In this document: positions 43,149 through 51,522 of the stretch, piece after piece
How the letters are laid out: each line of letters opens with the position of its first letter
Numbering within the stretch: position 1 is the first letter of the stretch
Assembly (NCBI RefSeq): GCF_000819805.1
Contig: NZ_CDCE01000025.1
Location: 45,972-109,971 of the forward strand
Source: Aeromonas diversa CDC 2478-85
GTDB taxonomy: Bacteria > Pseudomonadota > Gammaproteobacteria > Enterobacterales > Aeromonadaceae
Reading direction: 5' to 3'
DNA: 64,000 nucleotides
Program-made: the position numbers and the translations under genes
Notes under the pieces: generated by a model
Database searches by the model: none
What the model saw: only the letters and a program-made list of their open reading frames with translations
What the model was told of the DNA's origin: nothing

Positions 43149-43164
43149 TGGCCTGAATGTTGCT
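43149..43164 (+). promoter_or_regulatory. Candidate sigma54 promoter of the ygfK operon
   Basis: TGGCCTGAATGTTGCT has GG at 43150-43151 and GC at 43162-43163 with ten bases between, and a perfect TTGCT at -12. Two bases differ from TGGCACG at -24. Transcription would start near 43175, 60 bases before ygfK. The 274-base gap between mocA and ygfK contains no gene. Confidence 0.6.
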
Positions 43165-43234
43165 CTCCTTGCTCGTATAGACCTCCAGTGAGGGAGGCCT
43201 CTCTTATTACGATGTCTGCAGCAAGGAGATCACC

Positions 43235-46200
43235 ATGGGCGATATTATGCGACCCGTTCCCTTCAAGAGCCTGCTTACCCGGATCTTCGAGGAATATAAA
43301 AAGAGCCACGCTATTTTCGGTATTCCCGCCAGCGAATTTTATCGCAAGCAGGATGAGCGCAAGATCCAGGTCTTCGGAGAGAGTTGCGAGACGCCCATCG
43401 GCCCGGCGGCCGGCCCCCATACCCAGCTGGCCCAGAACATAGTGACCGCTTGGCTCACCGGCGGTCGCTTCATGGAGCTCAAGACGGTGCAGATCCTCGA
43501 TCGCCTCGAGCTGGACAAGCCCTGCATCGACGCCGAGGACGAGTGCTTCAACACCGAGTGGTCCACCGAATTTACCCTGCAAAAGGCCTTCGACGAGTAC
43601 CTCAAGGCCTGGTTTGCCCTCCACCTGCTGGAGGCCATCTTCGACCCCCGCCTCGGGGGTGAGGCCAAGTCCTTCATCTTCAACATGAGCGTCGGCTACA
43701 ACCTCGACGGCATCAAACAGCCCCCCATGCAGCAGTTCATCCACAACCTGATGGAGGCGGGCCAGCATCCCAAGTTTGCCGAGTACCGTCAGGCGCTTCA
43801 TGAGCAGCTCGCCGATCAGGCCTTCCTCGACAGCATGGGGCTCGGGGTGCGCCGCGCCGCGCTGGCGCAGATGGTCGATGCCATCCCCTCGCGCCTGGTG
43901 CACGGGGTGACCCTCTCCACCATGCACGGCTGCCCGCCAAACGAGATAGAGGCCATCTGCCGCTACATGCTGGAAGAGAAGGGGCTCAACACCTTCGTCA
44001 AATTGAACCCCACCCTGCTCGGCTTCGAGCGGGTGCGCGCCATCCTCGACGGCTGCGGCTTCTCCTATGTGGGGCTCAGTGCAGAGTCCTTCGATCACGA
44101 TCTCAAGCTGGATCAGGCCAAGGCCATGCTCGCCCGGCTGATGGCGCTGGGCGAAGAGAAGGGGCTCACCTTCGGGGTCAAGCTCACCAACACGCTCGGG
44201 ACGATCAACGGCAAGGGGCGCCTGCCCGGCAACGAGATGTATATGTCGGGGCGTGCCCTGTTCCCGCTCTCCATCAACGTGGCCGCCGTGCTGTCGCGTG
44301 CCTTCGACGGCCGCCTGCCCATCTCCTACTCGGGGGGGGCCAGCAAGTTCAACATCCGCGACATCTTCGAGACCGGCATCCGTCCCATCACCATGGCGAC
44401 CGATCTGCTCAAACCCGGTGGCTACCTGCGCCAGCGCGAGTGCCTGGCCGAGCTCGACGCCTCCGACTGCTGGGGCATGACCCGGGTGGACGTGGAGAAA
44501 CTCGAGACCCTGGCGGCGCGCGCCCTCACCATGGAGTACACCCAGAAGGGGTGGAAGTCCGAGGATCGCATCGAGGTGGGCGCCAGCCTGCCCATGACCG
44601 ACTGCTATGTGGCCCCCTGCGTCAGCGCCTGCGCCATCCATCAGGACATCCCCGAGTACATCCGCCTGATGGGAGAGGGACGCCATGTGGAGGCACTCGA
44701 GCTCATCTACGAGCGCAACGCCCTGCCCGCCATCACCGGCCACATCTGCGATCACCAGTGCCAGTACAACTGCACCCGTCTCGACTACGACAGTGCCCTC
44801 AACATCCGCGAGCTGAAAAAGGTGGCCCTGGAGCTCGGTTGGGAGGGGTACAAGGCGCGCTGGCACAAGCCGGCCGGCAGCGGTGACAAGCACCCGGTCG
44901 CCGTGATTGGTGCCGGCCCCGCCGGCCTCTCCGCCGGCTACTTCCTGGCCCGCGCCGGCCACCCGGTCACCCTGTTCGAGCGCGAGGCCGACGCCGGTGG
45001 CGTGGTCAAACACATCATCCCCGCGTTTCGCATCCCGGCCGAACTCATCGAGCACGACATCGAGTTCGTCGCCGCCCACGGGGTCAAGTTCGAGTTTGGC
45101 TGCGACCCCGAGCTCACCGCCGACAAGCTGCACCAGATGGGCTTTACCTACGTCTTCGTCGGCATAGGTGCCGACAAGAACGGTGGCCTGCGCCTGGAGG
45201 GCGACGGGGATCGCATCCACAAGTCGTTCAACTTCCTGCGTAGCTTCAATCAGGGCAAGCCCCTGCCGCTCGGCCGCCACGTCGGGGTGATCGGTGCCGG
45301 CAACACCGCCATGGATTGCGCCCGCGCCGCCCTCAAGGTGCCCGGGGTGAGCCAGGTGACCGTCATCTATCGTCGCAGCGAGAAGGAGATGCCCGCCTAC
45401 CGTGAGGAGTACCTCGAGGCGCTGGAGGAGGGGGTGGCGTTTCGCTTCCTCACCAACCCGGAGCGTTTCGACAAGGATGGCAGCCTGACCGTGCGCACCA
45501 TGGCCCTCGGCGAGCCCGATGCCAACGGACGCCGCCGCCCGGTGCCGACCGAGCAGACCGAGGTGCTGCATATCGATGCCCTGATCACCGCCATCGGCGA
45601 GCAGCCCGACCACGAGGTGCTGCGCCGCATCGGGGTGCCCCTTGGGGAAGATGGCTGGCCCGAGGTGGATGGGCGCACCGGCGAGACCCGTCGTCGCAAC
45701 CTCTTCCTCATCGGTGACGTGCAGCAGGGACCCTCCTCCATCGTCGCCGCCATCGGCACCGCCCGCCGCGCCACCGATCTGGTGCTGGAGCGCGAGCACC
45801 TGGCCCGTCAGGCCCATACCCCGGATCTGGCCGTGGCCGATACCGGTGACATCTACCGCCGCAAGGGGAGTATCGCCGTCACCCTGGTGGACAAGGATGA
45901 GCGCAGCGCCTTCGTGGCCCAGGAGGCCCATCGCTGCCTCGAGTGCAACACCCTGTGCAGCAAGTGTGTGGACGTCTGCCCCAACCGCGCCAACGTGGCC
46001 ATCCCGGTGCCGGGCTTCAAGGACAAGTTCCAGACCCTGCACCTGGACGCCTACTGCAACGAGTGCGGCAACTGTGCCCAGTTCTGCCCCTGGCAGGGCA
46101 AGCCCTATCAGGACAAGGTCACCATTTTCAGCTTGCCCCAGGACTTCGAGCAGAGCCATAACCCCGGCTTCTACATTGACGGGGCGGCCCTCTCGGTGCG

Positions 46201-46342
46201 TCAACAGGGCGAGACCTATCGCCTCGCCATCGACGAGGCGGGGGCCATCGATCGCATCCCCGCGGGCCTCGAGGAGATGTGCCGCATCATCACCCGGGTG
46301 CACCAGCATCATTCCTATCTGCTGGGCAAGGTGGAGGAGTAA
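43235..46342 (+). CDS. ygfK: YgfK, large iron-sulphur flavoprotein (putative selenate reductase family)
   Basis: A 1035-residue oxidoreductase. The N-terminal half (FGESCETPIGPAAGPHTQLAQNIVTAWLTGGRFMELKTVQIL) resembles flavin-binding dihydroorotate dehydrogenase-type folds. A cysteine-rich link follows (CYVAPCVSACAIHQDIPEYIRL), then a GltD-like FAD/NAD(P) module with GAGPAGLSAGYFLARAG (about residue 557) and GVIGAGNTAMDCARAA. The C-terminus has two ferredoxin-like clusters, CLECNTLCSKCVDVCP (about residue 905) and CNECGNCAQFCP. It is near identical in layout to E. coli YgfK. In purine-fermenting clusters it likely reduces a purine ring or passes electrons from XdhD; the selenate name is historical. 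Start ATG after AAGGAG. Confidence 0.92.
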   Translation: MGDIMRPVPFKSLLTRIFEEYKKSHAIFGIPASEFYRKQDERKIQVFGESCETPIGPAAGPHTQLAQNIVTAWLTGGRFMELKTVQILDRLELDKPCIDAEDECFNTEWSTEFTLQKAFDEYLKAWFALHLLEAIFDPRLGGEAKSFIFNMSVGYNLDGIKQPPMQQFIHNLMEAGQHPKFAEYRQALHEQLADQAFLDSMGLGVRRAALAQMVDAIPSRLVHGVTLSTMHGCPPNEIEAICRYMLEEKGLNTFVKLNPTLLGFERVRAILDGCGFSYVGLSAESFDHDLKLDQAKAMLARLMALGEEKGLTFGVKLTNTLGTINGKGRLPGNEMYMSGRALFPLSINVAAVLSRAFDGRLPISYSGGASKFNIRDIFETGIRPITMATDLLKPGGYLRQRECLAELDASDCWGMTRVDVEKLETLAARALTMEYTQKGWKSEDRIEVGASLPMTDCYVAPCVSACAIHQDIPEYIRLMGEGRHVEALELIYERNALPAITGHICDHQCQYNCTRLDYDSALNIRELKKVALELGWEGYKARWHKPAGSGDKHPVAVIGAGPAGLSAGYFLARAGHPVTLFEREADAGGVVKHIIPAFRIPAELIEHDIEFVAAHGVKFEFGCDPELTADKLHQMGFTYVFVGIGADKNGGLRLEGDGDRIHKSFNFLRSFNQGKPLPLGRHVGVIGAGNTAMDCARAALKVPGVSQVTVIYRRSEKEMPAYREEYLEALEEGVAFRFLTNPERFDKDGSLTVRTMALGEPDANGRRRPVPTEQTEVLHIDALITAIGEQPDHEVLRRIGVPLGEDGWPEVDGRTGETRRRNLFLIGDVQQGPSSIVAAIGTARRATDLVLEREHLARQAHTPDLAVADTGDIYRRKGSIAVTLVDKDERSAFVAQEAHRCLECNTLCSKCVDVCPNRANVAIPVPGFKDKFQTLHLDAYCNECGNCAQFCPWQGKPYQDKVTIFSLPQDFEQSHNPGFYIDGAALSVRQQGETYRLAIDEAGAIDRIPAGLEEMCRIITRVHQHHSYLLGKVEE

Positions 46343-46344
46343 TC

Positions 46345-47667
46345 ATGCTGATCCTAAAGAACGTCACCGCCGCCGAGCTGCACCCCTCCCGCATCCGGGA
46401 GGGGGTCGACATCGCCATCGAGGGGGATCTCATCAAGGAGGTGGGCAACCACCTCTGCGCCCGCTACCCGGATGCTCCCTACCGTGAGATGGGCGGCAAA
46501 CTGGTGATGCCGGGCATCGTCTGCGCCCACAACCACTTCTACTCGGGGCTGGCGCGAGGGATCATGGCCTCTATCCCCCCCTGCCCGGACTTTATCTCCA
46601 CCCTGAAGAACCTCTGGTGGCGCCTCGATCGGGCGCTCGATGAGGAGTCCCTCTACTACAGCGGCCTCATCTGCTCGCTCGAGGCGATCAAGAGCGGCTG
46701 TAGCTCGGTGATCGACCACCACGCCTCGCCCGCCTTTATCGGCGGCTCCCTGAACGTGCTGCGCCGTGGCTTCATGGAGGCGGGGCTGCGCGGCATGACC
46801 AGCTACGAGACCACGGATCGCAACGGGGGGTTGGCCGAGCTGCGCGCCGGGGTGGAGGAGAACATCGCCTTCGCCCGCCAGCTCGATGCGGATCGCCAGA
46901 AGGGCGAGCCCCACCTGATGGAGGCCCACATCGGTGCCCACGCCCCCTTCACCGTGCCCGACGAAGGGCTCGCCATGCTACGCGAGGCCAAACAGGCCAC
47001 CGGGCGCGGCCTGCATATCCATGTGGCCGAAGACAGCTATGACCTCTCCCACGGCCACCACCACTATGGCAAGGAGCTGATCGCCCGCCTCGACGGCTTC
47101 TCTCTCATCGACAACAAGACGCTGGTGGCCCACGGCATCTACCTCTCGCCCGAGGATATCGCCCTGCTCAACGAGCGCGACGCCTTCCTGGTGCACAACC
47201 CCCGCTCCAACATGAACAACCATGTGGGCTACAACCAGCGCCTGGCCGACTACCGCAACCTGGCACTGGGGACCGACGGCATCGGCGCCGACATGTTCGA
47301 GGAGCTCAAGTTCGCCTTCTTCAAACACAGGGATGCCGGCGGCGCCCTGTGGCCCGACAGCTTTGCCCGCTTCCTCGCCAACGGCAACACCTTGCTCGAG
47401 CGCAACTTCGGGGCTCGCTTCGGTCGTCTCGAGGCCGGCTACAAGGCCGATCTCACCGTCTGCGACTATGGGGCGCCGACTCCGCTCGAGGGGGCCAACC
47501 TGCCCGGCCATCTGGCCTTTGGCCTGGGCGCAGGCAGCGTCACCGACGTCATGGTGGAGGGGCGCATGGTCTACCAGGACCGGGCCTTCCCCTTCGATAC
47601 CGCCCCGATTTACGAGCAGGCGCGCAAGGCCGCCCGCCGGCTGTGGGCACGGATGGACCAATTGTGA
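46345..47667 (+). CDS. ssnA: SsnA, amidohydrolase-superfamily (chlorohydrolase/deaminase-like) enzyme
   Basis: A 440-residue metal-dependent hydrolase. Ligands appear in MPGIVCAHNHFYSGLARG (HxH, about residue 63), HIHVAEDSYD, LVAHGIYLS and LALGTDGIGADMFEEL, the standard set of the cytosine deaminase/ATZ group. Its partner genes suggest hydrolysis or deamination of a purine-derived ring. The ATG at 46345 lies two bases after ygfK and follows GGAGGAG. A longer frame through the end of ygfK is unlikely. The 55-base gap after it holds a hairpin (GGGCCCC/GGGGCCC). Confidence 0.9.
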   Translation: MLILKNVTAAELHPSRIREGVDIAIEGDLIKEVGNHLCARYPDAPYREMGGKLVMPGIVCAHNHFYSGLARGIMASIPPCPDFISTLKNLWWRLDRALDEESLYYSGLICSLEAIKSGCSSVIDHHASPAFIGGSLNVLRRGFMEAGLRGMTSYETTDRNGGLAELRAGVEENIAFARQLDADRQKGEPHLMEAHIGAHAPFTVPDEGLAMLREAKQATGRGLHIHVAEDSYDLSHGHHHYGKELIARLDGFSLIDNKTLVAHGIYLSPEDIALLNERDAFLVHNPRSNMNNHVGYNQRLADYRNLALGTDGIGADMFEELKFAFFKHRDAGGALWPDSFARFLANGNTLLERNFGARFGRLEAGYKADLTVCDYGAPTPLEGANLPGHLAFGLGAGSVTDVMVEGRMVYQDRAFPFDTAPIYEQARKAARRLWARMDQL

Positions 47668-47722
47668 CCGTCGGGCCCCGACGCGGGGCCCACGCCAACA
47701 GGACTCACGAAAAGGACAGACC

Positions 47723-48502
47723 ATGATCGAACAACTCTTTCGGCCCGAGCAGATCGGGCAGGCCATCGAGCTCAAGGCCCGTTTCGGCAGCGAGGCGGTC
47801 TACATGGGGGGCGGTAGCAAGCTCAACGCCACCCCGACCCGCACCCGTCGCACCATCGCCATCCTGCTCGACAAGCTGGGGCTAAATCGCATCGAGTGGC
47901 AGCAGGGGGCCCTGCATCTGGGCGCCACCTGCACCCTGCAGGCCATCCAGGATCACCCGGACACCCCGCCCGCGCTGACCGAGGCGCTGGGCTTTGTCTA
48001 CTCCCGCCACCTGCGTAACCAGTCCACTCTGGGCGGCGAGCTGGCCAGCCTCACCCACGACTCTGTGCTCTATCCGGTGCTGCTGGTGCTCGAGGCGCGC
48101 CTGCTGCTGGAGGGGGGCGAGACCCTGAGCCTGGAGGCCTATCTGGCCGGGCGGCGCGATAAGTTGGTGCTGGCGGTGCTCTTGCCCGAGCCGACTCTCA
48201 CCTGCGCCACCCGCCGCATTCGCCGCAACGCCGATGGCCTCGGGGTGGTGACTGCCGCCGTGGCGTTGGATAAGGAGGGCAGGGCACGCATCGCCCTGGC
48301 CGAGGTGGAGCGTGCGCCGCGCCGCCTGCACGACGCCGAGCGCGGGGCCCTGGCGCCCGAGGTGCTCGAGAAGATAGTGGCCGAGCTTATCCAGCCCGAG
48401 TGCGATCTGGCCGGCAGCCGCGAGTACAAGCGATACATCACAGGGGTGGTGGTGGCCGATCTGCTGATCGACTGCCAGCAGAGCATGGGAGGTCAGGCAT
48501 GA
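47723..48502 (+). CDS. ygfM: YgfM, FAD-binding subunit of the XdhD molybdenum hydroxylase
   Basis: A 259-residue CoxM/XdhB-like flavoprotein. AVYMGGGSKLNATPTRTRRTIAILLDKL near residue 28 is the FAD pyrophosphate region, and SRHLRNQSTLGGELASLTHDSVLYPVLLVLEARLLL is the second FAD motif. Length equals that of E. coli YgfM. It has no iron-sulphur cysteines, so electrons from XdhD must reach it directly or through another protein. ATG 47723 follows AAGGACAG. The stop TGA overlaps the ATGA at the xdhD start. Confidence 0.91.
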   Translation: MIEQLFRPEQIGQAIELKARFGSEAVYMGGGSKLNATPTRTRRTIAILLDKLGLNRIEWQQGALHLGATCTLQAIQDHPDTPPALTEALGFVYSRHLRNQSTLGGELASLTHDSVLYPVLLVLEARLLLEGGETLSLEAYLAGRRDKLVLAVLLPEPTLTCATRRIRRNADGLGVVTAAVALDKEGRARIALAEVERAPRRLHDAERGALAPEVLEKIVAELIQPECDLAGSREYKRYITGVVVADLLIDCQQSMGGQA

Positions 48503-51378
48503 TGGAACTTAACTTCACCCTCAACGGCGCCCTGCGCACCGTGATGGCACCGGTAGGCAAGAACGCCCAGCAGATCCTCTTCGAGCAGTGCCGCATGCAC
48601 TCGGTGCGCAACAGCGACGACGGCTTCGGCTTCGCCGGCTCCGACGCCATCCTGTTCAACGGCCGCATCGTCAACGCCTCCCTGCTCATCGGCGGCCAGC
48701 TCGACGGCGCCGAGATCCGCACCGCCGAGTCCCTCGGCAGCTGGAACCAGCTCAGCCTGGTGCAGCAGGCCATGGTGGACGTGGGCGTGGTGCAGTCGGG
48801 CTATAACGACCCGGCCGCCGCCCTGATCCTGACCGATCTGCTGGCACGCCACCCCAAGCCCTGCCGCGCGCAAATCGACGACGCTCTCTCCGGGCTGTTC
48901 CACCGCGACAGCGGCTACCAGCAGTTCTATCAGGCGGTGGAGCTCGCCGCCGCCCGCATGGACGATCCGGACTACTTCAGCCCCATCGCCCCCGAGTTTC
49001 GCGATGATCTGCGCCACATCGGCAAGCAGTGTCCCAAGCTCGATTCGGCCAAGATGGTGCAGGCCAAGCCCTGCTACGTGGAGGACAGGGTCACCGAGGA
49101 TGCGCTGGTCATCAAGATGCTGCGCAGCCCCCATCCCCACGCCCTCATCACCCGGCTCGATGTGAGCCGCGCCGAAGCCCTGCCCGGTGTGGTGCACGTC
49201 ATCACCCACCTGAACTGCCCCGAGGTCTACTACACCCCGGGTGGCCAGACCGCCCCCGAGCCCTCGCCGCTGGATCGCCGCATGTTCAGTCGCAAGCTGC
49301 GCCACGTGGGGGACAGGGTCGCCGCCGTGGTGGCCGAGAGCGAGGCCATCGCCCTGGCCGCCCTGGCGCTTGTCGAGGTGGAGTATCAGCAGCTCCCCGC
49401 GGTGATGAACCTCGATGAGGCGATGGCCCCCGGCGCCCCCGTGGTGCACGACGAGCCCATCGTCTACATGGCCGGCGCCCCGGCGGATCTGGAGGCGCAA
49501 AATGCCAACGCCGTGCGCCGCGGCGACGAGCACATGATCATCAACTTCCCCATCGGCGCCCGTCCCCACGAGAACCTGGCCGCCAGCGTGCACGGGGAGC
49601 TGGGCGATGTGGACCGCGCCTTTGCCGAGGCGGATCTGGTGCTCGAGCGCACCTATGAGTCGACCCAGGCCCAGCAGTGCCCGACCGAGCCCCATATCTG
49701 CTTTACCTACATGGACGGCGATCGCCTGGTGATCCACGCCTCGACCCAGGTGCCCTGGCACGTGCGCCGCCAGGTGGCCCGCATTGTCGGCATGAAGCAG
49801 CATCAGGTGCACGTCATCAAGGAGCGGGTCGGCGGCGGCTTTGGCTCCAAGCAGGACATCCTGCTGGAAGAGGTGTGCGCCTGGGCCACCCGGGTCACCG
49901 GTCGTCCCGTCACCTTCCGCTACACCCGTGAGGAGGAGTTCATCAGCAACACCTCGCGCCACGTGGCCAAGGTAACCGTCAAGCTGGGGGCCAAAAAAGA
50001 TGGCACCCTGACCGCGGTCGAGATGGATTTTCGTGCCAACACCGGCCCCTACGGCAACCACTGCCTGACGGTGCCGAGCAACGGCCCGGCCCTGTCGCTG
50101 CCCCTCTATCCGTGCGACAACGTGCGTTTTCGGGTGCACACCTACTACAGCAACATCTGCCCGACCGGCGCCTATCAGGGTTACGGGGCGCCCAAGGGGA
50201 ACTTCGCCCTCACCATGGCCCTGGCCGAACTGGCGGCCGAGCTCGGCATCGATCAGCTCGACATGATCGAGCACAACCGGGTGCACGAGGGGGATACCCT
50301 CAAGGTGCTCGGCGCCATCGGCGAGGGCAAGGCCCCCACCTCGGTGCCCACCGCCGCCAGCTGCGCCCTCGAGCCCATCCTGAAGCAGGGGCGCGAGCTG
50401 ATCGGCTGGGACAGTCCCAAGGTCGCCGAGGGTGACTGGCGCATCGGGCGCGGGGTCGCCATCATCATGCAAAAATCGGGGATCCCCGATATCGATCAGG
50501 CCAACTGCATGGTGAAACTGGAATCGGACGGCACCTTTATCGTCCACTCCGGCGGCGCCGACATCGGCACCGGCCTCGATACCGTGGTGGCCAAGCTCAC
50601 CGCCGAGGTACTGAGCTGCCCGGTGAGCGACGTGCACGTCATCTCGGGTGACACCGACCACGCCCTGTTTGACAAGGGGGCTTACGCCTCGTCGGGCACC
50701 TGCTTCTCGGGCAACGCCGCCAAGATGGCCGCCGAGAACCTCAAGGAGAAGATCCTCACCCACGGGGCCGCCATGCTGGGCGAGCCGCTGGATCAGGTGG
50801 AGCTGGTCTATCCGGGGCTGGTGCGCGGCCAGAGCGGGGAGGTGACCCTGGGGGATCTCGCCCACAAGGGGGAGAGCGGCACCGGTTTTGGCATACTGGT
50901 GGGCACCGCCAGCTATATCACCAGCCAGCTCGCCTTCCCCTACGGGGCCAACTTCGCCGAGGTGGCGGTCAACGTGCGCACCGGCGAGATCCGCGTCGAC
51001 AAGTTCTATGCCCTGCTCGACTGCGGCACGCCCATCAACCCCGAGCTGGCCCTCGGCCAGATCTACGGGGCAACCTTGCGCGCCATCGGCCACACCCTGA
51101 CCGAAGAGCTCTGTTACGATCGCCACGGCATTCCGGTGACCCGGGATCTCAAGCGCTACGGGGCGCCCAAGATAGGGGACATACCGCGCGATTTTCGCGC
51201 CTTCCTGGTACCGAGCGATGACAAGGTCGGCCCCTATGGCGCCAAGTCTATCTCCGAGATCGGGGTCAACGGCGCCGCCCCCGCCATCGCCACCGCCATC
51301 CACGACGCCTGCGGGGTCTGGCTGCGCAAGTGGCACTTCACGCCGGAGCAGATCCTGCGTGAGCTGGGCCGGTTCTAG
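48499..51378 (+). CDS. xdhD: XdhD, molybdenum hydroxylase with degenerate iron-sulphur domains
   Basis: Xanthine dehydrogenase-family protein of 959 residues (E. coli XdhD about 956). Residues 1-150 have the fold order of the two [2Fe-2S] domains but no cluster ligands: SVRNSDDGFGFAGSDA replaces the plant-type motif and VQSGYNDP (99-105) and LFHRDSGYQ (133-141) replace VQCGFC and LCRCTGYQ. The molybdopterin part is intact, with GGGFGSKQD, GAYQGYGAPKG, GTCFSG and the catalytic-Glu region SISEIGVNGAAPA. Probable substrate is a purine. The start ATG 48499 follows GGAGGT and overlaps ygfM. A 144-base gap with four hairpins follows. Confidence 0.92.
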   Translation: MMELNFTLNGALRTVMAPVGKNAQQILFEQCRMHSVRNSDDGFGFAGSDAILFNGRIVNASLLIGGQLDGAEIRTAESLGSWNQLSLVQQAMVDVGVVQSGYNDPAAALILTDLLARHPKPCRAQIDDALSGLFHRDSGYQQFYQAVELAAARMDDPDYFSPIAPEFRDDLRHIGKQCPKLDSAKMVQAKPCYVEDRVTEDALVIKMLRSPHPHALITRLDVSRAEALPGVVHVITHLNCPEVYYTPGGQTAPEPSPLDRRMFSRKLRHVGDRVAAVVAESEAIALAALALVEVEYQQLPAVMNLDEAMAPGAPVVHDEPIVYMAGAPADLEAQNANAVRRGDEHMIINFPIGARPHENLAASVHGELGDVDRAFAEADLVLERTYESTQAQQCPTEPHICFTYMDGDRLVIHASTQVPWHVRRQVARIVGMKQHQVHVIKERVGGGFGSKQDILLEEVCAWATRVTGRPVTFRYTREEEFISNTSRHVAKVTVKLGAKKDGTLTAVEMDFRANTGPYGNHCLTVPSNGPALSLPLYPCDNVRFRVHTYYSNICPTGAYQGYGAPKGNFALTMALAELAAELGIDQLDMIEHNRVHEGDTLKVLGAIGEGKAPTSVPTAASCALEPILKQGRELIGWDSPKVAEGDWRIGRGVAIIMQKSGIPDIDQANCMVKLESDGTFIVHSGGADIGTGLDTVVAKLTAEVLSCPVSDVHVISGDTDHALFDKGAYASSGTCFSGNAAKMAAENLKEKILTHGAAMLGEPLDQVELVYPGLVRGQSGEVTLGDLAHKGESGTGFGILVGTASYITSQLAFPYGANFAEVAVNVRTGEIRVDKFYALLDCGTPINPELALGQIYGATLRAIGHTLTEELCYDRHGIPVTRDLKRYGAPKIGDIPRDFRAFLVPSDDKVGPYGAKSISEIGVNGAAPAIATAIHDACGVWLRKWHFTPEQILRELGRF

Positions 51379-51392
51379 CCGGTAGCGGGTAC

Positions 51393-51504
51393 ACGGGGGG
51401 CATTCGCTCCCCGTCCCTGACCACGGCGGGCAGCCGTCCGCCGTACCTGACAACGGGGCCCAGGCCCCCAAGATCGAATCCGGGGCCGGACGGACGGGCC
51501 CCGG
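51393..51504 (+). other. Four consecutive GC-rich hairpins between xdhD and xanQ
   Basis: Within this gap four stems can be drawn: ACGGGG/CCCCGT (51393-51414), ACGGCGG/CCGCCGT (51423-51444), GGGGC/GCCCC (51455-51468) and CCGGGGCC/GGCCCCGG (51480-51504). None is followed by a T tract. The GGGGCC and GGCCCC arms of the last two can also pair with each other, so alternative folds exist. The xanQ ribosome site begins just after the fourth. They may stabilise or attenuate the mRNA. Confidence 0.55.
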
Positions 51505-51522
51505 CGGGAGAGGACAGATATC

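Noticed and set aside
43130..46312. Open frame of about 1060 codons antisense to ygfK
   Set aside because: Composition is that of a codon shadow, with no family motif; the plus-strand ygfK is unambiguous.
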